Positions 38,441 to 51,335 are shown, numbered from the stretch's first letter. The stretch: DNA of 64,000 nucleotides from Montifringilla adamsi (GCA_017590115.1 JAGGNK010011336.1:1488001-1552000); one strand, 5' to 3'. The notes: a model not told the origin generated them from the sequence alone. Program-made: numbers and translations.

Positions 38441-41400
38441 GACAAACCTGGCCACTGGCACAGAGGCATGAGCTTTGCATGCAAAGACAGAAGCCTTGCA
38501 TCACAGCGATGTTATTTATCACCTATTTCCATGACTGCAGGAATGCCTGAACTCAGTTGCTAACATATAGCAGGAACACATTCTGCAGTTAAACAATTTT
38601 AAGGTGGCATAAAGCACTGCTGCCTGCAAAAGCAGCAGGCCTGCCTGTGGCCCGGCAGCTACATGGCACAAGGTTCTGCACAACCATGATTTCCACAAAC
38701 CCACCCTCCAAACTACTTCTCAACTGGATTTATTCAGGGAGGACTGCACCTGAACAGATGACAGGAACCAAGAGTTGGGACCACCTTCCATATGACTGTG
38801 TTCATTTCCATAAAAATAGTAAAATTGTGTATTTTTAAATGCGTGGACTAATTAATAGTGAGGTAACAGGAAATGAGAATTTATGTCTGAGCAGTACTTA
38901 AAAGCTATGTTAAATCTTTAAAAACAAGGAAAATTTACTCCCTTTTATAACTAGAGCTAACATTGTTTTCTGTATGCTCCTATTCAGCTTTTGTTCTTTT
39001 AAGTAGCAGAAGCTATATTCATCAGTAAAAGACTGCTTAGTACAGCAATAATCTTATTAGCATGCATATGGAGTTAAAACTAAGCTTATATGAAGGATGT
39101 TGTAAAATTACGCTTGAAAACAAGTACAGTAAGAGCAACAAATGAAAAAAATTAAGATTCTGCCTCAGTTACAAAAACACACTTGGAACAACCTATAGTT
39201 CTGTCTTCACCAAGGCTTAGTCATTTCCTGTACTCTTTTTCACAGGGCAGTATTTTGTCTGCTCACATTAATGCAAGGTACCTCCATAATCAGTTGCTAC
39301 AATACAACCTGGGATACACCAACATTAACACAGGTTATGGTCCAGTTGGAAAACTCTTCCACCAGCAATTCTTCTGAATTGGTCCTTGGTTGCATGATGA
39401 GAAAGCATCTTCTGACACTGCCTGGCAAAGATAACCTGCAGAAACTGAACAGCTCCCAACAGAGACTCCAGTACATGGAGTGGAATGAGAAGACAGGTAT
39501 AGGTCACAAAATACAGTGTTTGAAGATCCTGAGATAATATCTGAAGATTGTCAAAGCTTAGGTAACATTCCCAAAGACTAATCAGCATCTCTGAGATGAA
39601 GTGAAGTCTGAAACACAAACTATGGCTGGAGAACTAGACACCCGACTTAAAACCATGCTCAGTACTTCAGCATAAGAGTGAGGTCTAAGAAAACCACCAA
39701 CTGCCATGGTTAAGCTTACAATACAAACTAACTTGGAATTCCCACATACTTTTACTACAAAGATTATTAACAGGGAATGCAGAATGCATTGCAATTTTAA
39801 GTCTCTATCAAGAGACTCCCTACTCAGATGTAGGTCTCTGAAGCACTGAGCAGCTTTACCCTCTGCTAGAGTTGTTGAAAGTTGCAAAGCAGAAACCAGA
39901 CCAGACTGACACTTAATAAAAGCAGCCTCAGCAGGAGGAGTAAAAGGGGGAAAACCCAGGCTTCACCAAATGCCATGCTGCTCCACATCAACACAATGGA
40001 GAGGAATCCTGTTCCACTCAGTGCTGTGAGCCACCTGGCCAGAAGCCATGCTTATGCATAGCTACTTGGCCTTGAGGGTTGAAAATAAAAAGATGAACAG
40101 CCAAAATCTGAGGGCAGCAGACACAGCTGTCAGGCAGGGATCAGCAAACCTAAGACCAGAGACCTAAGGACTGTAGCACTACAAATGCTCCAGCCCATAC
40201 TGGTTGGCAGTTTTGCACTTGATCCTATTCTTTCCCTCAGTTATTTCCTTCCTCTCTTTGTCTACCTACCACAATTCCTACTTGTGCTCTGCTTCTCTCC
40301 CCTATCTCATCCCTTTTTTGTCTTTTTGGGGTCCAAGGTCTTTCTGTCAGGCTTCTTTCTATTCCTACAACATGGAAGTGCTGAAAAATCAAAGTTCACA
40401 GTTTTTGGTATGTTCAGCTTCCTGTCTCAGGATTTTATTAAAATCAAGTTTCTTGAAAGACGGTTGAGAGCTTTTAATGCTGTCCTCAGTCACAACATAT
40501 CAGCCAGTATTGAAGGAAAGAGCTCACAAATAATGCAGTGTGCTGATTTAGCTTCTACAAATGGAGAGTCTGGCCACTGCAGAGATGTCTGATCTACAGC
40601 TCTCACTGACATGAACACTCCCTAGCCACACAAATACAGACTGTCATGGTTCTTCCCCAAAGAACCATGCAGGGGAAAAAATTAAGATGATAGCAGATTG
40701 GATGGAACAGCTCTAACAAAAATCAATAACAGTAACTGTAAAATCTAAAATTAAAGTAAGTCTGGTTTTGATGCTTTCCGTACACACGGTACATTAAATT
40801 TGGCATAAGCCCAATGGAACATGAAGTACTTGTGGACAATGTCTGCCAAGAGCCAGAAATACAGTACTTAGTCTTTAAAGAACAAACAGAGAGCCTCAGT
40901 TCATTTCTACTTTATGCATCTGAAAAAAAATTAAATTAAGGTGATCTTTCTGGGAGAACATTTGTATTAAATCTAATTGGCATGCTTTGTGCAATGCTGA
41001 ATGGAACCCATGCCCATTGGCAAAGAATCACTATTTGTCATTCTATAATCCCTTCCACTTGCGACAAAAGGTTACAAACAGATGTTAGACCTCCCCACAT
41101 TCCAAAACACTGTGCTTTCCTGCTCAGCATCAGGTTTTTGCCTCACGTAAGCTTTCTAGCTAGTCCTCAGTCATGCTGACACTTCTGAACATCTGACACA
41201 GTGAAAGCAGAAGAAAAATGGGAAGCCTGAACTCGGGAAACTCAGGAAACGGCACTATCATTTTTTTCACTCATCCTCCCATTTGTTGGTACTTCATTAG
41301 TTTGCATGCCTCAAAGCAGAGCAAGGTTTGATTAGTAGCTGAATAGTTACTTGCATTTCTGTAGCAGACTCCAAACTATAACAAATTAAGAATCAACACA

Positions 41401-42937
41401 CCTGTGAGTTCCTTACCTTTCTTAAAATAAGGACAAAAAACAAGAGACAAGCCTAACATCCATCTGGGGCTTTGGAGACATCCTGCACCATTTCCCTGCC
41501 ATCTCCTGAGTCCTGCTCTCTTTCCTAACTGAACAGGAGAGCAGAGCACAATTCCAGCTTTGTTATGCCTCAGCCGCAGCCCTGCCTTGGGAAACTGGAG
41601 CAGCAAGAGAAGAAGAAATAGGCAATGCTACACTTGACACCGGCCCAAAGTGAGGCAAGAAACTTCTCATGCCATCTCACTCTACATGTTAGCCAAGCAC
41701 TATCTGAATCTTTAAAGCTGTTATTTCTCGGTGATTGAGGTTATGAACTATATAAAGCAGCCAGATAAATCTGGCTTTTACTCCTCCTCATTAACAGCTG
41801 TAAAACAATAGCAGAATGCCTACAATACTTGTTATTGTGGAGACTGTAAGACTCAAGAGACTGAAAGACACTGGACATGTGATTATTAACATGATAATGT
41901 TCACTCCTCCCTATGACTGATCTCTCTTGGCTTTAACATAAGCATTAACTCTTCCCTCACCTTTTGGATCAGGCTCCTCTGCTCCTGTTTATACATTGGC
42001 AACTTGAATGAGTCCCTCCCCAAAGTTGGGGGAGTAAGGGAAAGACAACAAACCTTTTTGTAATGTTTCTCCTCTTGAGGCAGAGGCTCCCCTTGCTGTC
42101 TGTGCACATGTCAGAAGAGTGATATATGAATGCTTATTTCAGTGAGGAAAAAATTAAATAGCCCATATATATTGGCACAGAAATTCAAAAGTAGTTGCCG
42201 TATCTAAGTCACAAATGGTTTATAAGCCCACACTTTCTACTAGGGCACCCTGACCTTTCTCAGCCAGCAGTGAGAGGTACAAGAACCTACCCTATTTTCA
42301 CATCTGCTGCTCAGAAACCCTCTGCCAAAGTTAAAATACTGGCCACAACACTAACTGCATGAATATGCACATGTGCAAGAAAAAAAAATGGATAAAAATA
42401 AAAGCTATTTGTGCATTTATTTGCCTGCATGATCAAGTTGAGTTCCTCAGCTTCAGCAGGTGGCTGACAGCCTTAATACAGTAATACATCACTTCTTTCA
42501 AAATAGACAAGAGAAAAAACCTCACCAAGCTGTTTCTCTCACCATGGTACACTCCAGCCCTCAGGAAAAACCTTGAGCAGTTTACAGAAACCTCACCCAA
42601 CAGGCAACAGCTCATGCTGAACCAAAGGAGAAAGTTCAACCGGAATGTATTTCACATCCACCAAATGCAGCACCTAATAAATACTAAAACAATTGATGTG
42701 GGCTACCAGCAGCATAGCAATTACCTTATTAATAAAGAAAAAAAACCAAAAAACCAAACAAACAAGCAACAAGATCCAGTATGATGGATCCACCTACCAC
42801 AGGAGTCAAGAGATGATGAGCTGGCCATGAAAGTCATCTAAGCACCAAGGGGTGATCACCTGTCCTCAGACTAATATGCATTACAATGTAATTTGTCTAA
42901 GGCTTGGTCTGCTAATCCCAGGGTACGAAGTGCAGTT

Positions 42938-43004
42938 ATAAATATATATGATATGTATACATATCTATACATATCTTTCTATATATATGTATGCATGTAT
43001 ATTA
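42938..43004. repeat. AT-rich cryptic microsatellite
   Basis: Mixed TATA, TATG, CATA and TATC units (AAATATATATGATATGTATA then CATATCTATACATATC) in intron 1. Imperfect and probably decayed. Confidence 0.85.
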
Positions 43005-46000
43005 AAACACAATCTTTTAACTTTAAGACACACAAGGACAGCAGATTGGAGCAGGAAGCAGTGTCTATCTGAAGTGTCAGCACTACCATCACAAATCTGT
43101 CTCAACATCATCACATGAGAAAAAGAACAAATGAAACATTAAGTGTCTGCTCTTGGGCCTTCTGGCTTTCTGCACTACCTACTGAAGAACTGTCACACCT
43201 TTGCCCTGTTAAAAAGCAGTTCTTAACTGACTGTCTCTAAGTTTCAAGCCATTCAAGCTGGTTGTCTCCCAGCTCTTTATTGAAAGTACAATAAATACAT
43301 ACCCCAACAATTAGTGGGTGCTGAAATTAGGTGTTACCACAATGACTTGTTTTACAGCTGGACTATTATCTTCTCCCCTTGTAACTATTCAACTGCACAT
43401 ACAGTGTGCTCATGCCACTTGTGGGCATAATACAGTTTTTTGTGGACTTCTGAAAGCAGATCCTAAATCTGAAACCAAATTACCGTGAAAGCTTGATTAT
43501 GACGATGAAAATAGCACTATTGACCGAACTAACATAACTCTGGCTTTGCAAATATTAAGTAAACTACTCTGGTTTCCGACACAAGGAGAAACTCTCCCAG
43601 TTTCTATCAGAAGATTTTGTAGCATATTCCTAAATTCAAAAGATGGCAGTTGCCCAGCAAAAAGGAGTCAGATCCAAATCCAAGAGGGAGCACACACCCT
43701 ACCTCCAATATCAGTAAGGGCTGAAGCCACTTTAAACTTCTGGGCTGCCGTGCAAGAGAGCAAAGTCATCTTCTGCTAACCTTAAAGTACAACAGCAATC
43801 TAAACACAGCAACTCAAATATCTACCTGCATTTATTTTCTTCCACACTGAGCACTCCTCAGAGTATTTGAAGTGGCTCAGGAAAAAAGTAAACCAAACCA
43901 AACAAAGAAAAAAAAAATAGTGGGAAATGACAGAACTGACATTTTTAGAATATAGCAGTTTATCCCAAGAGGTGCATTAAAAAAGCAAAATGAGCAACAA
44001 GTTCTTTAAAAGTAAGTAAATTACTTACAGTAAGCCTCCATATATGATGAATTGTGCATTTTTACCCCTAACCTCATACCAAATAAACAGTTCAGCTCCA
44101 TGATCTGACATAAGGATCACTGCTTATTTTCCCTGTTGAAACTTGTGTTAAATCATGATTAAGACAATAATTATTCTTGTAAAAATATTGCATGGAACTA
44201 CAATTGCTTCAGATAAGTAGAAAGGATATCAAGGTAGCATGAGACAAAAATCTCAGTATATATATTAACACTTAAAGAGAAGAGGAGCCTTGAGATTTCT
44301 TAGCAGAAATTCTTCAGGGACCACTTATCATTTAACATGAACGATTTGTCTTAGGACAAAGAAAATACAGATGCAGTACCCAAGCTTGTATGATTTTAAA
44401 AATCAAGTCCTTACTGTTTAATACTGCCAGACTATTAAAAGCAGAAGGATCTGGGAACAGAAAAAGTGGGCATTTTGGAAAGGCATGATCTTGACACAAG
44501 GAAAGGAGCTACAAACATATGGAACCCCAAGCCTAACTCTGTGACTAGTTAAACCTTGTCCTACAGTGTCCCAAAGGACGTAATGTTTAAGGGGGCCCCA
44601 TGTGCAGGCTGCACAGGCACACGAGCTGCCTTTCCTAAAGCCCACAGTTCTACCCAGGTGCCTTGCAAGCTGTTCCAGACATCATGATGAATTCCTGGGC
44701 AAAGATGACCAGCTGGGTGCAATGTTTCAAGCTAGACCTAACCCAGAGATGCCAGTTTGACTGCCCTGACCCAAAGAACAATGGCCACATCAAAGGTTTT
44801 GGCCCAGATCAAGGGGTTACCATCCATGGGGATAAGCTGGCAGGAGCAAACTAACCCAACAGCTGCAAGATTCCAGTTGCTCACTGCATGGTTCAGCTAA
44901 TTAAGCAGAAACACTGAAGAGACAATAGGGACAGTGTGAGATGTACAAATCATATCATCAAGTTTCTTCTCACTATGCTTTCACAAATTCTTGCAGGCCT
45001 TGAGCTCCACCAATGTCAAATCTCAACAGTATTCTCAAAAAAACCAAATCAGTGCCCTCAAATTCAATCTCTGTTCCCTACCTTGTCCATAAAGTAAGGA
45101 AAAGAGGTACCCCAGCTCAGAAAATAGTATTTTTAAGCATTTGTAATGAAACCCAAAGGGTTATATAGTTACAAAAACACTACAAACTTTCAACACAAGC
45201 AGCTAAGCACATCCAGACAGATGAATCAATTGGCAATGGAAGGAAAAAAACCATTGATGATGGTCTACTTAAAAGAAAATTCTGGCTCGGCAGGGATTTG
45301 AGCTTTATTATTCTTCTGGGTTTTGGTTGCTTTGAGGTATTTTTTTTGGTTTTGTATCTTCAAGTCCTAGCTCCAACAAACTATCCCCCAGAGAATCTTA
45401 CTTGACTAACCTACTCCAAACCCATAACCTGCAAGTACCTACACATTCATATATCCCAGTCACACAAAACCTCAATAAATCCACAAAATATTATCTAGTA
45501 GCTATTCATATTATCAACCACCCTTAATAATAACAAAAAAAAAATTCCAGAGATCATTTCTGGTTTGGGCCTTTTTAACCATAGCCTTTCACTACCCTCC
45601 TTGCTGTTCACACATATGCACACACCCTGATGTAGCCAGACCAGCATTTCCCTGCCCCAAATATCTCTGTACTATCTAAAAAAAATTTCTCACAAGGAAT
45701 GCTTTCTCCCTTCTAAAAACACATTTATGCAATTAACTTTTACAAACAAGGCTGGCACAGAAAAACATCTGGTTGGCATGGCTGTCTAGCCAACATCAAG
45801 GCAGAACAAGAGCATTTTGTGCCAACATTGACACATATCCCAAGTCTTCTACAACATATTCAGGTGAACAAGGAAAGTGAGTGTGAATTGAACAAATCCT
45901 CTTCCTGACAGGAATATAATTACTGGACCAGAGTAAGAGCTTTTGACCACTTTTAATCTAAAAACTGCAATATAGCTTTAATTAGAAGAGTAAAATTATA

Positions 46001-49000
46001 GGATACTCCCAAGCCTGAAACCACAGCCAGAAATTCACTGCAAGATTTAGTCCACTCTGCTCTCGAGTATGAGATTCAAGCCCAAAATTCAGCATTTACA
46101 TAAGTACCATCGGTGGCATTCAAGTCACTGTGATTAAATCCAGCAGCATGGATTAAAACCAAGGTCAGCAGATTAACTTTTATTACCTGTTCCTGAACTG
46201 AGCCGTGCTCCTGCATGGCAGGCTCCAGAGGATACCATCAATCCTTAACCAAACACTCCCACCCAGGCACTGCACTCAGCCTCAACCAAACAAGCTGCTG
46301 ACTCGTTCACACTTGAGCCCACGTCCCCAGATTTCACCTCACACGCCAGCCAGGAGACATTGCTGGAGCAGGACTGGTACTCATGAGCACCTACCTCCAG
46401 CACAGGGTGCCAGCAGAGGACAACAGCTTTTTCCTGCAAAGCCTGTAGTTTTCAGTCAACTATTTCACAATCACTCATCACTACAGGGTTATTCCAGAAA
46501 GGTTACTTTGAGCAGCTAGGAACATTTGGTGCTCCAAATCATGTCACATGGGTCAGCAAAGGCAGGCCACACAATAGGGCTCACCTAGGTAGCCCAAAAG
46601 CTGTGCACTCATTCGTGCAAAGCACTCAAGAACCTCTGCCTACTTGAAGAAAAAGCTTCTTTTCAAACCAATAAAAATACAGGATACGTGTAAAAGAACA
46701 CACTCATAGTGTACAAGACTGTCATTTTTCTGTAAATCAAGTTATTGTCAAAGAGTTTTTATTACTTTTAGCAGAAGGCAGAAGCAGGTAGAGCTTCCTT
46801 TTTTTTTTTTTTATTTCAGGATTTCTAGCAGGAAAAAGAACTTCCATCTTTTTTAACTTGAAAGGCAGGCTTTTGAATACATACATTCAAACACTTTAAA
46901 GAAGAAACACAACCACTTGTAACTACTAATTGCCATTACAAAACATTAAGGCCATAAAAAACGTGCCATGATGCTGCCCTATTGCCCCAGCGCACCCCCA
47001 AGCAACCACTGGAGAGCCTACAGCAGCACAGAGACAGGGAAATGCATCCCACGACCTGCCCACCACCTCCTGAGAGGCACAGAGCCACTAGAGTTTTGCC
47101 TGAGACGATTTTTCATAACTAAATTGCTATTTGACCTTCTTCCCCATGAATCTTTTCACCCAGGTAGACTAACTGGGCCTGACTGGAGATGCAATATTAA
47201 TTTCAGTAGGACTGGGGAACTACAGTAGCAGTGTGACACTTCCTGGTGCATCCTGCTAACCGGTAGACTGAAAGGGAACAGAAACAAGATCAGATGGAAA
47301 CATGCTCACTTTTTTTCCACTGAAACACAGCAGCGTTCAGCGGCGCTCGACCTACTTCCTATCCCATGTCTTTGCTGTCACTTCCTTTGACAGTTTGTCA
47401 GCACGCTTGTGAATCTGGAGATTAAGGAATGAATATCTAGGAGGTAAAGGAGCTGGACTTTTTCATCCTGATGTTCAGTCAAAACTTTTACAATCTAACC
47501 AGCAAGGCGCACAGTGACCAGGCAGCAACAAGTACCTCCAATTACTGGCACCCAGCAGGAATTGCTAATCAGCTGTGTAATTTCACTTACAAGTATGCAC
47601 TTAAAGGTGACTGATTTCTTATGAAACACCCTCATTCTCCCTTTTTTAGCTCAGGGCATGGATTAGCATCTACAAACATCTTTGGGTTTTCCACTTTCCT
47701 GTATTCCAGAGCTCCTGTCTGAAAAGACATTTTATATCAAAAAATACTTGTAATTAACTCCTTACAGCTTAATAAGAGTTGTAAATACCACTGGCTCCAA
47801 GCACATGATCCTCTATTTTGTAACTACAAACTCAGCCACTAGCTATAAATCCTGAAGTGAAAGGATCCTGTTTTCCAAGCCTAGTTTCTTAACAGAAACC
47901 AAGATTGCCTCCAAAATACAAAATGGTTGTAGCAAAGGCAGTATATTAAATTCTTCTTTAACTGAAATTACACTAGTAGTTACTCAAAATGTTAACTTCT
48001 AAGATGAACACTAGCACAGTGACCTGCTGTGTTGAGAAATGCATTCCAGTGTTTAGTAAGAATGGAAACATTCACGAGGCACGTGTTACACGACTTCACT
48101 CAGCATAGCAGTAGGTGCTCCTACATGTTTAATTCATTTGAAATAGGAGATGTTGAAGCTTAAGGTACCCAGTAGCAACCTACATACAACCAATATGCAT
48201 TCCTAAAGCTTCCTGCCAGGCCATTCACACGACTTCAAAGAGTTAGGACACTTCTCTTACACAGCACCAAGAGAGCCCAATTTTCCAACTACCAATGTTC
48301 AATTTTCAACAAACCATGCGTTTTCATGGGGGAAAGGACTGTGGTGGAGAGGAAAGGGGGAAGGGTCCCGGGCAGACGTCTGAACTTTGACTCCACATTA
48401 CTCACTCCAAAATTGTCGGCCTAAAACATTACAAAGCTACACAGACCACGAAACAACACATGCAAACGAAGATCTGGGCAGCCTGTTCATCTCCACTAAC
48501 CTATAGGCGCCTTCTGGAACAAAAAGTAACCGAAGATGTATCATCAACAGGTCATCTGGCTGCTTCTTTGTGGGAAAAAAAATTCGAAACGCTGCTGAAC
48601 AGAAACCGGAAACGGCCTTTTTTTCGCCCGGGTCTCCCCCCGCCTCCCATACGCGTTCAAAATGAAAAAAAAAAATAAATAAACCTATCGTCCTTCAGAT
48701 GTAAAACCGCCAGCTTCTAGCTAGCTGAAAGGCTTTGTAATTTTCCTTACCAAGTAGTGTTTTTTCAAGGCAGAGGAGTCCCAGAAAAAAATACCAAAAA
48801 GGGGTGGCATGTAAGGCCAGAAACACCAGCGTTACAGCCAGACTGCTTTTTGCTCGCATGTATTCCAGAAGCTGCATTTTGCAGAGGTGAAGTAGCTGCA
48901 GTTTTCGAGGTGGCAGTTAAAACAAAAACAAGGGAGGTGGGGGCAAGAAAAATGATTCCGGTATAAAAACCTAACTGCTTTAAAACACACCCTTTATCAG

Positions 49001-49331
49001 AGGAAAATTATTCAGCTAAAAACACAACTGCTCCTTCTGTCCCCTGCCTTTTGAATATCTTCTCTACAGCTGTTGCAGGCAGAAATGTCCCCCTCGTTTC
49101 AGGACTAGATCGTCCTGAAAACGTTATTATTTAACGAGGTGAAAACAAGAGTGAAAAGAAAAACCAGACACGAGTTGCGCTGGACGGCGGGCTGTTCACA
49201 AAAGAGCCAGGGCTGAGGGGATGGGAGAGAAACCCTGCAATTCCCCCAAGAATCTTAAAATTAAAGACACAACTTACCCACCTCCCAGCTAGATTTTTCC
49301 AGAGTAAAACATCATCAAATTTGGAAGAGCT

Positions 49332-49860
49332 AGGGATTAAAAAAAAAAAAAAAAACCAAAGAAAAAGAAGCAAGCTTTCCCACCAAGATCTTTCAGGTTA
49401 ACAACAGCCAAACAAAATCCCCCTTTGTTTTGTTGTCACCCGCCTGCGTGCTGCTCCCATTCCGCGCTCCGGCACGGGAGGCTGCGATCAATGGACTTGG
49501 CGGGGGAGGCGGGGGGAGAACCCGTTCTTACCCCCAAAAAATACACATATACCACCACCGCCGCCAAAAAAAAAAAAAAAAATCCACCCCCGATTTCAAC
49601 AGAACGCTGGTGTTCAAGTAGTGAGCGACTTTTTTTTTTCCTGTAGCGATGTTTTTCCCGAGGGCAGACGGCTCGGCAGCCGCTCCATGACAAAGAGCTT
49701 CCCCAGCACATTCAGCCCCAGAGCGGGGCCAACTCCGGGTGGGTGGGAAGCAGAAAAAAAAAGACACAAAAAAAAAAAAAGACAAAATAAAATAAAAGAA
49801 AACAAAAAAACCTTCCCAAACGCCGGGGGAAAAAAAAAAAAAAAAAAAAAAAGAACGGAG
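49332..49860. repeat. Cluster of A-rich runs inside the CpG-rich region
   Basis: At least four A-runs of 12 to about 24 bases lie between CpG-rich segments (near 49340, 49566-49581, 49767-49800 and 49829-49852). In transcript direction they form T-rich runs just after the candidate first exon. They generate spurious phenylalanine-rich ORFs. Confidence 0.8.
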
Positions 49861-50037
49861 AATTATTTTAGAAACAACCACAACAAGGGAGCCCTGCGAG
49901 GCGCAGTACAAAGCGCGCAGGGCGGCGGGAGGGGAGGAAGGAGCCCGAGGAAGGCAGGGAAGGGGCAGGCCCCGGGCAGGCCCCCCACCCCTCCGACAGC
50001 GCGGATGGGGCTGTGTCGCGACAGGCGCGATACTCAC

Positions 50038-50300
50038 CGCGGGGAGGAAGGAAACGGGCAGGAGAGGCACCCCACGCCGGCAGGCCGGGAGCGGGGGGAA
50101 GGGGCAGCCTCAGCCTCCTCACGGCCGCGCGGAGGGCGATAGTTCCGACTAGGCGACAAGGAAAGAAGCCTCAGAGCGCTCACCTCCGGCCGGCAGGTGC
50201 TGCGAGCCACAGGCGGGGAGCAGCGGGAGCAGCTGCCGAGAAGCAGCTGGGGAGCAGAAGACGATGCTGATGGACGCCGCCGGCTCCGCCGCCCTCACAC
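50038..50300 (-). other. PELI1: Candidate PELI1 non-coding first exon(s)
   Basis: On the minus strand inside the CpG island two good donors are visible: CCCCGCG|GTGAGTATC (exon edge at 50038) and GCCGGAG|GTGAGCGC (exon edge at 50184). Either could splice to the exon 2 acceptor at 15272, giving a 34.8 to 34.9 kb first intron, a structure I recall for mammalian PELI1. The transcription start cannot be placed from sequence, so the upper edge of about 50300 is approximate. No TATA box is evident, as is usual for a CpG-island promoter. Confidence 0.6.
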
Positions 50301-50392
50301 CGACTGCCGCGCACCGCCCCCCGCCCCGCCTCACCGCGGGCCACACCGGCGGGGCGGGGCCAAGATGGGCCACGCCCCCTACCCGCACCGGG

Positions 50393-50411
50393 GCATGGTG
50401 GGAGTTGTAGT
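50393..50411 (-). promoter_or_regulatory. ZNF143/Staf-like binding site
   Basis: Read on the minus strand the bases are ACTACAACTCCCACCATGC, close to the well-known ACTACAATTCCCAGAATGC-type element bound by ZNF143 (Staf) at CpG-island promoters. It sits at the outer edge of the island, about 100-350 bp upstream of the candidate first-exon donors, which fits its usual promoter-proximal position. Confidence 0.75.
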
Positions 50412-50459
50412 CCCGTCCCCCGACCCCGCGTTTAGACCCTGTATCCGCTCACCTGTGTG

Positions 50460-50704
50460 CAGGTGTGTGTGTCCGTGTGCAGGTGTGTGTGTTTCTGTGT
50501 GCAGGTGTGTGTGTGTCCATGTGCAGGTGTGTGTGTTTCTGTGTGCAGGTGTGTGTGTCCATGTGCAGGTGTGTGTGTGTCCATGTATAGGTGTGTGTGT
50601 GCCTGTGTGCAGGTGTGTGTCTGTGTGCAGGTGTGTGTGTCCGTGTACAGGTGTGTGTGTGCCTGTGTGCAGGTGTGTGTCTGTGTGCCGGTTTGTGTCT
50701 GTGC
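50460..50704. repeat. GT-rich minisatellite, about 12 units of 18-22 bp
   Basis: Units begin CAGGTGTGTGTGT and end CCATGTG, TTCTGTGTG, CCGTGTG, GCCTGTGTG or CTGTGTG. The last five full units form a higher-order pattern: GCCTGTGTG-type, CTGTGTG-type, CCGTGTA-type, then again GCCTGTGTG-type and CTGTGTG-type. It lies within about 60 bp of the PELI1 CpG island and directly before a CR1 copy. All frames are open because of the repeat, giving false ORFs. Confidence 0.95.
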
Positions 50705-50739
50705 CCACTTACCTGTGCTTTGTGCTGCACAGCGCTGAA

Positions 50740-51333
50740 AGCCCACAGAGTCCTGGGCTGCCTCAAAAGGAGTGTGGCCAGCAGGTTTCCCCCCACCATT
50801 CTGCTCTTGTGAGACCCCACCTCGAATACTGCCTGTAGAATACTGTGAGACCCCACCTGGAATACTGGTGTCCCCAGTATAAGAAGGACACAGAACTGTT
50901 GGAGCAAGTCCAGAGAAGGGCTTTGAAGCTGATAAGAGGACTGGAGTGCCTCCCACACGAAGACAGGCTGAGAAAGTCGGGGCTGCTCAGCCCAGAGAAG
51001 ATCGTGTGGAGAACTCATAGCGACCTTCCAGTACCTGAAGGGGAGCCTTCAGAGGAGCCAGAGAAGCTGTAGCAATAGGACAAAGAGTAAGGGGTACAAA
51101 CTGAAAGAGGAAATTTAGGTTGGATATTAGGAAGAATTTTTTTAGTATGAGAGTGGTGAGACACTGGAGCAGGCTGCCCAGGGAAGTTGTGGAAGCCCTG
51201 ACAGTGTTCAAAGCTGGGTTGGACCAGACCTGGTCTAAAGGAAGGTGTCCCTGCCCAGGGCAGGGTGTTGGAACTAGATGATCTTTTAGGTCCTTTCCAA
51301 ATCCTTAACATTCTTCAATTCTACAATTCCATG
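50740..51333 (+). mobile_element. CR1 LINE, 5'-truncated copy
   Basis: About 590 bp match the 3' end of CR1. Blocks include GTCCTGGGCTGCCTCAAAAG, GTGAGACCCCACCTGGAATA, GCTGCTCAGCCCAGAGAAG, CCTTCCAGTACCTGAAGGGG, GAGACACTGGAGCAGGCTGC and GTTGGAACTAGATGATCTTT, ending in a decayed ATTCTATG-type tail at about 51315-51333. The reverse-transcriptase C-terminus can be traced ([25 protein letters not shown]) but is frame-broken, so it cannot encode an active protein. It has a 36-bp internal tandem duplication (copies starting 50809 and 50845). Confidence 0.92.
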
Positions 51334-51335
51334 TC

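Larger units (their letters stand above)
15273..50037 (-). other. PELI1 intron 1 (34.8 kb)
   Basis: The interval between the exon 2 acceptor and the CpG-island donor is AT-rich and has no recognisable coding exon on either strand; the open frames are short and anonymous. Recognised contents are two CR1 fragments, one LTR, several homopolymer and AT-rich tracts, a small CpG-richer patch near 23.4 kb, and GC-richer islands near 44.6 and 46.3 kb. Long first introns of immune regulators commonly carry enhancers, but none can be identified from one genome by eye. Confidence 0.75.
49880..50440 (-). promoter_or_regulatory. PELI1: CpG-island promoter of PELI1
   Basis: This segment is GC- and CpG-rich, in sharp contrast to the AT-rich first intron. 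It contains GC boxes (GGCGGGGCGGGGCC at about 50349-50361, and CCACGCCCCCT near 50370), a CAAGATGGGC that resembles a YY1 site, and a ZNF143-like motif at its outer edge. A more broken CpG-rich section continues to about 49430, interrupted by A-rich runs. Orientation toward PELI1 is inferred from minus-strand donors and the position upstream of the gene. Confidence 0.8.

Noticed and set aside
49528..50142. 170-180 codon ORFs at 49.5-50.1 kb on both strands
   Set aside because: Built from A/T homopolymers and CpG-island sequence, no domain; they lie over the candidate PELI1 first exon and donor.
50197..50838. 213-codon plus-strand ORF at the PELI1 promoter
   Set aside because: It runs through CpG island, GT minisatellite (CVCVQVC repeats) and the start of CR1; the open frame is a product of the repeat.
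50449..51018. 189-codon minus-strand histidine/threonine-rich ORF
   Set aside because: Antisense of CR1 plus the minisatellite; not a gene.
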